From: Planctomycetota bacterium
Lineage (GTDB): Bacteria; Planctomycetota; Phycisphaerae; WQYP01
Reading direction: 5' to 3'
DNA: 12,196 bases
NCBI GenBank assembly: GCA_021852245.1
Contig: JAJZNY010000265.1
Coordinates: 1-12,196, forward strand
Of this stretch, positions 1 through 6,512 are shown piece by piece (the stretch's first letter is position 1; each line of letters opens with the position of its first letter). The notes under the pieces were generated by a model. The model did no database searches. It had not been told where the DNA came from and was given only the letters and a program-made list of their open reading frames with translations. The position numbers and the translations under genes were made by a program.

Positions 1-643
1 GCAGCGGCGCGAGGCGTTGAATCGCCAGCGTCGCGGTCAGCATGACCGCCTGTTCAACAGCTCCGCCGGGTGTCATCCAAGGCAGCAAGGTCAGCAGATC
101 CAGTTTGCGGTGCAGCATCAGCCGCATCGCGTGTTTGAGCGATTCGGGATGATGCTCCATGTCGGAATCAGTAAATAAAACATACGGAGTGGTCATCCAT
201 TCATCGGCCTGATGCACCGCCCACACTTTTCCGGTCCAACCGCTCGGTGGGGGAGTCTGGTTGTGTATGACCACGAGATGCCTGAATCGGTTCTCCAGAT
301 CACGACATATATCAGCGGTGGAATCTGACGACTGATCATCCACAAACACCACGCGGTAATTTGGATAAATCATCCGACACAGCGACCCGAGCGTCTTGGC
401 CAGCACGTGCCCTTCATTGCGCCCCGGGGCCACGATCGTTACGGCGGGCCAAACCTCCGGATCGCCCGGCCATGCTTCCGTAATCGGCTCTCCCTCGACG
501 GCCAGATTCAAATCATCCGGCTGGTGGTTGAGATTGTAAGTGAATCGACCGTTATGTCGTGTGGCACGGCTGAAGATCACCATCGCCCAAAGCACCAGCG
601 CGATTGCCGCCAGTATACAGGTCAGCCACATCAATATGGCCAT
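1..643 (-). CDS. Family 2 glycosyltransferase, HpnB/CrtQ-like (partial, C-terminus beyond window)
   Basis: The first 214 residues are present; the gene runs off the left edge. My reverse-strand translation starts with a hydrophobic helix (residues 2-25, MAILMWLTCILAAIALVLW...), so the enzyme is probably anchored in the inner membrane. A GT-A fold follows: VTIVAPGRNEG (usually PARNE), VVFVDDQSSDSTAD for nucleotide-sugar binding, PPPSGWTGKVWAV, and the metal-binding FTDSDMEHHPE. The GW-x-GK-x-WA box after the second strand is typical of the hopanoid-associated HpnB family and of the carotenoid glycosyltransferase CrtQ, so an isoprenoid-lipid acceptor is plausible but unproven. The ATG at 643-641 has GAGGAG at 655-660, 11 nt away; an in-frame TTG six bases upstream (649) would sit closer to it. 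It lies 97 bp downstream of the MlaF-type ATPase on the same strand and is probably co-transcribed with it. Confidence 0.85.
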   Translation of the reverse strand, partial: MAILMWLTCILAAIALVLWAMVIFSRATRHNGRFTYNLNHQPDDLNLAVEGEPITEAWPGDPEVWPAVTIVAPGRNEGHVLAKTLGSLCRMIYPNYRVVFVDDQSSDSTADICRDLENRFRHLVVIHNQTPPPSGWTGKVWAVHQADEWMTTPYVLFTDSDMEHHPESLKHAMRLMLHRKLDLLTLLPWMTPGGAVEQAVMLTATLAIQRLAPL

Positions 644-694
644 GGTCAAAACTTCTCCTCGGCAGCCTCTGCGGCTGATTGATGTTACGGCGTA

Positions 695-717
695 AAACCG
701 AAACAGGATGACGGTTT
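695..717 (-). terminator. Weak hairpin after the mlaF stop
   Basis: A 6-bp inverted repeat (AAACCG / CGGTTT) with an 11-nt loop lies in the 97-bp gap after the ATPase gene. Read on the minus strand it ends in CGGTTTTA, so it resembles a weak intrinsic terminator or attenuator. The stem is short and the T tract is partly inside it, so read-through into the glycosyltransferase gene is likely. A second 5-bp hairpin (CAGCC-TCTGC-GGCTG, 663-677) lies closer to the next gene's ribosome binding site. Confidence 0.2.
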
Positions 718-740
718 CCGCCTGGCAGAGTGCCGATATC

Positions 741-1544
741 TCATATCCGGTGCAGGGCCCGCAAATCTTCCTCATCGGCACGGCCGGCGATAAAACGCTG
801 TACCCGCGGGTCGCTGTGGGCACGCAATTCATCGGCGGTGCCGTCGGCAATAATGCCGCCACCCATCAGCATGACCAGCCGATCTCCCACCTTAAAAGCA
901 CTGGTCATGTCGTGAGTAACCACGATCGCTGATACCTTCAGTTCCTCGTGAAGTTTGAGGATTAATTCATTGATGACATCCGACCGGATCGGGTCCAACC
1001 CGGTTGTCGGTTCGTCGTAGAGGACCAGCTCCGGGTTCAGCGCGATGGCGCGGGCCAAGGCAACTCGTTTTCGCTGGCCGCCGGAAAGTTCGCCGGGCAT
1101 CTTATTTTCGGTGTTTTCCATCCCCACCATCGCCAGCCGCTCCGCCACACGGTCGCGAATTTCAGATTTTGAAAGCCCGGAATGCTCCCGCATTGGAAAC
1201 GCCACATTTTCGCCGACCGTCATCGAGTCAAACAGGGCGCTGAGCTGAAAAAGAAATCCAATTTTTCTCCGAATCGGCTCCATCCCCCGGTCTTTAAGAT
1301 GATCAATCCGCGCGTCGCGGTAATAAACGCTGCCGGAATCCGGCGACAGGAGACCGACAATGTGCTTGAGCAACACCGATTTTCCCGTGCCGGAGGGCCC
1401 CAGCACCACCGTGGTCTTCCCTTCCGCGAACGCCACCGAAACGCCATTGAGTACCACAAGCGAACCGAAACGCTTGTGTACATTTTCAAATCGAATCAGC
1501 GGTGAGGGTGTCGGTGGTGAATTTTGCATCGAGTGCTCAGGCAT
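741..1544 (-). CDS. mlaF: MlaF-type ABC transporter ATP-binding protein (lipid transport)
   Basis: A 267-residue ATPase that would drive an MlaE-type permease moving phospholipids or related lipids between the inner and outer membranes. All nucleotide-binding motifs are visible: Walker A GPSGTGKS (49-56), Q-loop FLFQ (97-100), signature LSGGQ (153-157) followed by RKRVALARA, Walker B LVLYDEP (173-179) with the D-loop TTGLDP, and switch histidine in VVTHD (around 201). The helical-domain stretch SMTVGENVAFPMRE is characteristic of the MlaF/Mkl branch rather than of general amino-acid importers. The ATG is 4 nt after the stop of the permease gene with no clear ribosome binding site, which suggests translational coupling. 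A second in-frame ATG six codons in is possible but not favoured. Family assignment is strong; the actual substrate is inferred. Confidence 0.93.
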   Translation of the reverse strand: MPEHSMQNSPPTPSPLIRFENVHKRFGSLVVLNGVSVAFAEGKTTVVLGPSGTGKSVLLKHIVGLLSPDSGSVYYRDARIDHLKDRGMEPIRRKIGFLFQLSALFDSMTVGENVAFPMREHSGLSKSEIRDRVAERLAMVGMENTENKMPGELSGGQRKRVALARAIALNPELVLYDEPTTGLDPIRSDVINELILKLHEELKVSAIVVTHDMTSAFKVGDRLVMLMGGGIIADGTADELRAHSDPRVQRFIAGRADEEDLRALHRI

Positions 1545-1548
1545 ATGC

Positions 1549-2406
1549 TTATAATACGCTAGGTTGATTCGGATACAGGGCGTTGTAAAGATTGTTGAGT
1601 CCCAGAGCGAGGATGAAATTGCTCAGCAGAATCAGACAAAAGCCGGTGACAAACGCCTCCGTGCACGCCCGCCCGACTCCCTGAGCGCCGTTGCCGCAGC
1701 GGAAACCCTTGTAGCAGGCCACGGTTGATATCACAATCCCGAAGAAAAATGCCTTGATCAAACCCACATTGACGGTGAATAGATCCGTCGACTGGGCGGC
1801 ATAATGCCAGAATGGATAATTCCGCACGCCTTCCACTCTCACCGCCACCAGCCAACCGCCGAGAATACCGATTGCATCGCTGTAGAGTGTAAGAATCGGC
1901 GTCATGATCACACACGCCAGTACCCGCGGCACAACGAGCGTCCGGATCGGATCCGCTCCCATCACACGCAATGCGTCGATCTGCTCCGTCACACGCATCG
2001 TCCCGAGCTCTGCCGTCATGGCGCCGCCCAATCGTCCCGCAAGCATCACGGCCGTGAGAATCGGCCCCACCTGTTTCACCACACTGATGACAATGATCGA
2101 TCCAACGCGGCTGGCCAGACCGATTTCCTGAAATTGCGGCAGCGTCTCAACTGCCAGCACGGCGCCAATAAATCCGCCGCCGATCATCACCACCGGGATC
2201 GATTTGGTGCCCATCTCATACATCTGGGCAAATGTTTCGCTGATCGCCCGTCGCCCGGGCCAGCGAAATATCCAGTAAAGGGTGCTGAGAAAAAACACAC
2301 CCATATCGCCCAATGCCAGATTGGTGTTAATCGCCCACTCGCCCAGCCGGGCGATATAACCGGCCGGTCGACGCAACGTCGTGGTAGGGGTTTCAATACT
2401 CGCCAT
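1549..2406 (-). CDS. mlaE: MlaE-type ABC transporter permease (lipid transport)
   Basis: A 285-residue inner-membrane permease and partner of the following ATPase. The family hallmarks are present: ETFAQMYEMGTKSIPVVMIGGGFIGAV near the amphipathic N-terminal region (57-83), the conserved cytoplasmic loop AGRLGGAMTAELGTMRVTEQIDAL (123-146), and YKGFRCGNGAQGVGRAC (222-238), a variant of the usual GAxGVGRATT box. Several hydrophobic spans cover roughly 70-120, 155-190 and 205-275. An open frame extends to an ATG at 2709, but the extra 101 residues are proline/arginine-rich, unlike anything in the family, and would abut the regulator gene. I start at the ATG at 2406, which gives the normal family length of about 260-285. 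The ribosome binding site is weak (GGGA five bases upstream). Confidence 0.92.
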   Translation of the reverse strand: MASIETPTTTLRRPAGYIARLGEWAINTNLALGDMGVFFLSTLYWIFRWPGRRAISETFAQMYEMGTKSIPVVMIGGGFIGAVLAVETLPQFQEIGLASRVGSIIVISVVKQVGPILTAVMLAGRLGGAMTAELGTMRVTEQIDALRVMGADPIRTLVVPRVLACVIMTPILTLYSDAIGILGGWLVAVRVEGVRNYPFWHYAAQSTDLFTVNVGLIKAFFFGIVISTVACYKGFRCGNGAQGVGRACTEAFVTGFCLILLSNFILALGLNNLYNALYPNQPSVL

Positions 2407-2709
2407 ATCATTCCCGCAAATACCCAAAACTCTGCCGACGTATTGTATACCTTCCGTCGCAGAGTTGCAGGCTGGAGGTCGCAATATCCGGGCGGGGGGC
2501 GTGGCAATCTTTCCGGACGGGGCCGATGGCTCCGTCACCAGAGCCGTAGAAATTTGAACAGTCGAGAGGTAGATACGCGGGAACCGTGTCGAGCAAGGTG
2601 GAACTGCGGTGTTCACCACCGGGGTATTACCGCGTGTCACCCGAATAACGCCTAACGTAGTTAGCCGCCGTCTCGCGGTCGGGGGGTGCACGTTGGGACC
2701 GACCCGCAA
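2407..2709. other. Intergenic region between sigma-54 regulator and mlaE
   Basis: This 303-bp gap contains no gene I believe in. It is open in the mlaE frame, but the encoded residues look random. A possible promoter lies near 2442-2470. Short hairpins occur at 2652-2664 (CTAAC-GTA-GTTAG) and around 2610-2625 (CGGTG...CACCG); neither has a T tract, so no clear terminator follows the regulator. I checked every GG-N10-GC spacing on the minus strand: the only hit falls over the mlaE start codon and does not look like a sigma-54 promoter. Confidence 0.6.
2442..2470 (-). promoter_or_regulatory. Possible sigma-70-type promoter for mlaEF
   Basis: On the minus strand CTGCAA (2465-2470) is followed after 17 bp by TACAAT (2442-2447), a five-of-six match to the -10 consensus; the -35 box is poor (three of six). 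Transcription would begin near 2435, about 30 nt before the chosen mlaE ATG. This spacing fits that start rather than the upstream ATG at 2709. It is a by-eye match only. Confidence 0.3.
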
Positions 2710-4329
2710 TCACGTGCTCTTCTGCGGCTCATCGTCCACGGCTTCAATAAGAAAATCTTTCACTTTCTTATTCAGCGTGTTCCGATTGATTCCCAAAAAG
2801 TCGGCCGCTTTTACCTTCACCTGCTCGCATCGCCCCAGCGCCTCTTCGATGAGCCGCTTTTCCACCTGTTCAATGACCAACTCATAAATTTGCCCGTCGC
2901 GATGGGCATATTCATTAACGGCCTGTGTAGCCATGCGCCGAATCAGAGCATCAAGCGTTTCACTGGACTGATTCGATTTTCCCTGTTGGGCAAAAGCCCG
3001 GATCGCCGTCGGCAGGAGATCCTCCGTCAAAGTGTCGTTGCGCGCCAGCACGACCGCCCGCTCGATGGCGTTTTCCAGTTCCCGCACGTTACCCGGCCAG
3101 GGATAGCGCACCAGCAGATTTAATATGTCGCGGCTGATCTTGTTGAGATTCTTGCCATTTTCGGCATTGAACCGATCCCGGAAAAAGTCAATCAATCGGG
3201 GAATATCCTCCCGCCGGCTGCGCAGCGCCGGCAGATTGATCGTCACCACGTTGAGACGATAAAACAGGTCTTCACGGAATTTTCCCTTGGCCACTTCCTC
3301 CTGCAGGTTCAGATTGGTCGCAGCGATAATCCGCACATCCACACGGATGGTCTTGGTATCTCCAACCCGCTCAAATTCCCGCTCTTGGAGCACGCGCAGG
3401 AGTTTCACCTGCAGGCTGGTGTCGATCGTCCCGATCTCATCGAGAAAAAGCGTACCCGTATCCGCCGCTTCAAATCGTCCCATTCGGTCGCGAATCGCCC
3501 CGGTAAAACTTCCTTTAACATGTCCGAAAAGTTCGGATTCCAGCAGCGTGCCGGTCAAAGCGCCGCAGTTCACCCGGATAAACGGCTTCTCAGCCCGATT
3601 GGAATTGAAATGAATCGCCTTGGCGATCAATTCCTTTCCCGTGCCCGTTTCACCAAGCAGCAAGACCGTCGCCCGGCTGGTGGCGACTTGCGCAATGGTA
3701 TCGAACACCTCGAGCATCGCTGGCGAGTTGCCGATGATGTTATCAAATTTATATTTGCTCTGCAGCGTGTCACGCAGTTGCCGCCGCTCTTCAATCCACT
3801 GCTCCCGCTCACTGGCCATGATCCGATTGATCTTGATCGCCTGCGCCAGAAATGCGCTGATGATCTCCAGCATCCGCCGATCGCCCTCCAGCGTCGGGGC
3901 GTCAACAAATTTTTTATCCACGCTCAATGCGCCCGCCACACGATTGTCAATCTGGATCGGTACGCAGATGAAACTGATCACCTGTCCCGCCAGCGCCGCC
4001 CGGGCACCCGTGCGATTCAGAAAATTGATGTCCTTGCTGATGTTCTCCACCACGCGTGTCTTACCGCTGGCCACCACCTGTCCCGTAATTCCTTCGCCCA
4101 CATCGTAGCGGCCCCGCTGAATCTCCTCCGGCGTTAAACCCAGGGCCGCCTCGATGCGCAGCTTGCCGGTAGCTTCATCAAAGAGCACCATCGATCCGCG
4201 CTCCATTCCCAACCGACTGGCCAGAACACGCATGGTCTGATCAAATGCTGCATGCAGGTTCAGGCCCATGGACAGGACCCGGCTGATTTCTTCCAGTGTT
4301 GCCAATTCCAGTTCCGCCCGGTCTAACAT
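2710..4329 (-). CDS. Sigma-54-dependent transcriptional activator (GAF - AAA+ - Fis HTH), NifA-like architecture
   Basis: A 539-residue enhancer-binding protein that would remodel sigma-54 RNA polymerase by ATP hydrolysis. The N-terminal GAF sensor (about 20-165) contains [15 protein letters not shown] and the ICVPI / GALSVDKK strands, implying a small-molecule or redox signal rather than phosphorylation; no receiver domain is seen. The AAA+ domain (about 195-430) has Walker A GETGTGKE (226-233), sigma-54 contact loop GSFTGA (273-278, normally GAFTGA), Walker B TLFLDEIG (293-300), sensor I AATN (336-339), [10 protein letters not shown] (351-360) with the arginine finger, and [10 protein letters not shown] (409-418). 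The C-terminal Fis-type helix-turn-helix is at about 490-530 ([16 protein letters not shown]). The ATG at 4329 is preceded by a GGGGGTG ribosome binding site. Architecture resembles NifA, but no nitrogen-fixation genes are nearby, so I do not give that name. Confidence 0.93.
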   Translation of the reverse strand: MLDRAELELATLEEISRVLSMGLNLHAAFDQTMRVLASRLGMERGSMVLFDEATGKLRIEAALGLTPEEIQRGRYDVGEGITGQVVASGKTRVVENISKDINFLNRTGARAALAGQVISFICVPIQIDNRVAGALSVDKKFVDAPTLEGDRRMLEIISAFLAQAIKINRIMASEREQWIEERRQLRDTLQSKYKFDNIIGNSPAMLEVFDTIAQVATSRATVLLLGETGTGKELIAKAIHFNSNRAEKPFIRVNCGALTGTLLESELFGHVKGSFTGAIRDRMGRFEAADTGTLFLDEIGTIDTSLQVKLLRVLQEREFERVGDTKTIRVDVRIIAATNLNLQEEVAKGKFREDLFYRLNVVTINLPALRSRREDIPRLIDFFRDRFNAENGKNLNKISRDILNLLVRYPWPGNVRELENAIERAVVLARNDTLTEDLLPTAIRAFAQQGKSNQSSETLDALIRRMATQAVNEYAHRDGQIYELVIEQVEKRLIEEALGRCEQVKVKAADFLGINRNTLNKKVKDFLIEAVDDEPQKST

Positions 4330-4788
4330 TCACACCCCCGAAAATCCGCACCCCTGAAAGCACCTCGTTACCGCCGCCTCGCAATTCTCATCGCTCGGCA
4401 ATGGCAACCCGTTTCATCGCACGGCACGTGCTGCCCAATGCATCATCATAACACCGCCATGCCATGCCTAAGCATTGAGCAAAAACCATGCGCAGCCACC
4501 AATATTCTATTTTTATCCGCATGACTTGATAGGCCGACAAGCTATATTTTGTCTCGATAAAGTCTATCTAACGCGTTGAATATAATAATGTTACGTGCGA
4601 ATCATGTCGGAACTCTCGCCAACGACTCAACCTTCCCTACCGGCTGGCAGGCCAATGACCCTGATCGCCCGTTATTCCATCAATCGCTGGAATGGTGCTT
4701 AAATGTTATGCAATCTGCTGGCGCAGTGTGGACATCCATCGACGTGCCGGGGGCAATGAATCAGGCAACCGGCCACCAGCAGCCGATC
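4330..4788. other. 459-bp intergenic region with an AT-rich core
   Basis: No convincing gene. A TTG-initiated frame on the plus strand (4576-4818) has no ribosome binding site, resembles nothing I know, and runs into the 3' end of the glycosyltransferase gene. The stretch from about 4500 to 4590 is clearly AT-rich compared with its surroundings and is the likely location of the regulator's promoter; one candidate is TTGTCG (4535-4540), 17 bp, GATAAA (4512-4517) on the minus strand, which would leave a leader of roughly 175 nt. An 8-bp palindrome GCACGTGC is at 4424-4431. No GG-N10-GC pair on the minus strand resembles a sigma-54 promoter. Confidence 0.5.
4512..4540 (-). promoter_or_regulatory. 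Candidate promoter for the sigma-54 regulator
   Basis: TTGTCG (4535-4540) and GATAAA (4512-4517) are separated by 17 bp on the minus strand, each matching four of six consensus positions. It lies in the AT-rich block upstream of the regulator. The long predicted leader and mediocre boxes keep confidence low. Confidence 0.2.
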
Positions 4789-5940
4789 TTAATTTCCCCT
4801 CGCTTTGCGCGGTGTTAATCGCTTCCGCACGCCGCGAATATCGTGTCTCATGATCCAGCGCAGCAGATAACGTAAAACGACGGATGTCCCGATACTCGCC
4901 AGCAGCATCGTCGGGAATGGCCAGCGCGCAGAGAGCCACCGCGCTACCCATATCCCGCCCGTAAACTCGATGCCGCAGATGAGAAAAAATTCCTCCCACG
5001 GATGGCGACTCTGTATCCACTTCTGCTGTGATCGCTTGTAACGGCCAAACAGCAAACCCGTTACTGCCAGCATGGCCAGCAGTCCGGCCGCAACTGCATC
5101 GAGCGGTCTCAAACCCGCACCACGCATCGCGATCGCTGTCAGATAGCCGATGATCGCCGCCCCAACGGCCGTGATTAAAAACTTGACGCGCGGCGATCCC
5201 CGCAGGTATTTGTAGTCGTAAAGACGCGAAAGATGCTCCAGATAACGCCACTGTTCTTTTATCGTGAGCTTGCTCTGCCCATGGAGCCGATTGCGGAAGA
5301 AAATCGGCACCTCCACCACCCGTTTCACGTGGCATTTCACCATCAGTTCCAGCCCGATCTTGTAACCGATCGGGCTTAATTCATCCGCTCCCAGATAGGT
5401 CTCGCGTCGCAGCGCCACGAATCCCGCCATCGGATCGCGCACCGCGCCCGCAAACGGCCTTCCCAACGCCGTGGCCACCGCACTGTTAAGCTTCCGAAAT
5501 ATCCCCCAGTCATCCTGCGTTCCACCGCCCGCAACATACCTCGACCCGACAACGAAATCGGCGGATCCATCCATCAGCGGCCGGACCATGGCACCGATGG
5601 CGTCGGGTGGATGGCTCAAATCGGCATCCATCACAACGAGAATATCGCCACGGGCCCGATTGAACCCGGCCAATACCGCCGATGAAAGTCCCTTCTCATC
5701 GCGCCGGATCAGGTAATGAAACTGGGGATATTTTGCCGCAAGCTTCTTAAGCACCGCCGGGGTGCCGTCCCGTGAATCATCATCCACAACAATCACTTCC
5801 CACGACCAATGCGTCGGCTCCATCGCGGACGCAATCTCCTCCATCAGCCGGGGCAGATTTTCCGCCTCGCAATAGGCCGGGATAATAATGCTTACCTGAA
5901 TGTGGGCGGCTTTGTCCAATTCCTCACTGCACCTTTCCAT
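4789..5940 (-). CDS. Polyprenyl-phosphate (dolichol-phosphate mannose synthase-like) family 2 glycosyltransferase with C-terminal membrane domain
   Basis: A 383-residue membrane glycosyltransferase likely to move a sugar from a nucleotide donor onto a polyprenyl phosphate. The GT-A domain shows VSIIIPAYCEAENL (16-29), VVDDDSRDGT (51-60), the metal-binding MDADLSHPP (104-112), GSRYVAGGG (132-140), DPMAGF (159-164; usually DxxSGF) and FRNRLHGQSKL (about 216-226), the full set of the DPM1 branch. About four hydrophobic spans follow at roughly 253-272, 279-299, 318-335 and 343-360, resembling a GtrA-like tail; the end is strongly basic. The frame is open to an ATG at 6033, but the added 31 residues are not conserved in the family, so I prefer 5940; neither start has a good ribosome binding site. 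It is divergent from dut across a gap of about 110 bp. Acceptor and sugar are not determinable here. Confidence 0.88.
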   Translation of the reverse strand: MERCSEELDKAAHIQVSIIIPAYCEAENLPRLMEEIASAMEPTHWSWEVIVVDDDSRDGTPAVLKKLAAKYPQFHYLIRRDEKGLSSAVLAGFNRARGDILVVMDADLSHPPDAIGAMVRPLMDGSADFVVGSRYVAGGGTQDDWGIFRKLNSAVATALGRPFAGAVRDPMAGFVALRRETYLGADELSPIGYKIGLELMVKCHVKRVVEVPIFFRNRLHGQSKLTIKEQWRYLEHLSRLYDYKYLRGSPRVKFLITAVGAAIIGYLTAIAMRGAGLRPLDAVAAGLLAMLAVTGLLFGRYKRSQQKWIQSRHPWEEFFLICGIEFTGGIWVARWLSARWPFPTMLLASIGTSVVLRYLLRWIMRHDIRGVRKRLTPRKARGN

Positions 5941-6053
5941 TCCGCGGCAGTATATTACCGTCTCGCGGCAAGGCTGCCTTGATTTTGCGAAATGGCTCCC
6001 CGCGCAATCGCCCGCTTTCGGTGAGCCGGCCATTACAGAAAGGATGATCGACC

Positions 6054-6512
6054 CTGCATCAACCCATACTGAAAATATTCCGACTCCCGCACGGCGCTGA
6101 TCTCGATCTGCCCGCCTATCAGACTGCTGGTGCCGCCGGGATGGATTTGAGCGCGGCCATTGATGAAGAGGTCGTTCTGCAGCCCGGGCAGCGAGGCGTC
6201 ATTCCGTGCGGAATAATCATCGCCATCGAGCCGGGGTTTGAAGGACAGGTCCGCCCACGCTCCGGTCTGGCTTTGAAGCACGGCATCGGCATGCCCAACA
6301 CCCCCGGCACCATCGACAGCGATTACCGCGGCGAACTGAAGGTGATATTAATTAACCTCGGTCAGGCCGACTTTCGCATCACCCGCGGCATGCGAATCGC
6401 CCAACTGGCAATCGCTCCGGTCGCACATGCCACGATTGAACTGGTTGACAGTGCAGACAAACTTTCACCCACCGAGCGGGGTGGCGGCGGATTTGGCAGT
6501 ACGGGCATCTAA
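6054..6512 (+). CDS. dut: dUTP diphosphatase (dUTPase), with non-canonical start or frameshift at the 5' end
   Basis: Hydrolyses dUTP to dUMP and pyrophosphate, keeping uracil out of DNA and supplying dTMP synthesis; the family is a cytosolic trimer. All five family motifs are present: [32 protein letters not shown] (with the catalytic aspartate region), [10 protein letters not shown] and the C-terminal [11 protein letters not shown] that closes over the active site. The standard N-terminal strand [19 protein letters not shown] is encoded in the same frame from about 6066, upstream of the first in-frame ATG (6141). A stop lies at 6045-6047, and between it and 6141 there is no ATG, GTG or TTG. 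I place the start at CTG 6054, nine bases after AAAGGA (6039-6044), giving 152 residues, normal for the family; ATA 6066 or CTG 6069 are alternatives, as is a +1 shift from the ATG at 6044. The stop codon overlaps that of the convergent gene. Confidence 0.9.
   Translation: MHQPILKIFRLPHGADLDLPAYQTAGAAGMDLSAAIDEEVVLQPGQRGVIPCGIIIAIEPGFEGQVRPRSGLALKHGIGMPNTPGTIDSDYRGELKVILINLGQADFRITRGMRIAQLAIAPVAHATIELVDSADKLSPTERGGGGFGSTGI

Noticed and set aside
1804..2655. 283-codon open frame on the plus strand
   Set aside because: Antisense to mlaE; composition is His/Arg/Gln-rich, typical of a shadow frame, with no recognisable domain.
3385..4137. 250-codon open frame on the plus strand
   Set aside because: Antisense to the well-supported sigma-54 activator; no motif, and codon pattern follows the opposite gene.
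2710..4329. Naming the activator NifA
   Set aside because: Domain order matches NifA, but there are no nif genes here and many GAF-type sigma-54 activators share the layout.
4411..4428. TGGCAACCCGTTTCA as a sigma-54 promoter on the plus strand
   Set aside because: The essential GC doublet is replaced by CA, and no plus-strand gene follows.
4576..4818. 80-codon frame starting with TTG on the plus strand
   Set aside because: No ribosome binding site, no recognisable motif, and it runs into the 3' end of the glycosyltransferase gene.
4706..5335. 209-codon minus-strand frame inside the glycosyltransferase gene
   Set aside because: Shadow of the true frame, which carries all GT2 motifs and membrane helices.
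6003..6027. GG-N10-GC spacing on the minus strand upstream of the GT2 gene as a sigma-54 promoter
   Set aside because: Only the GG and GC doublets match well (CGGCTC...AAGC); the TT before GC and the leading T are missing.
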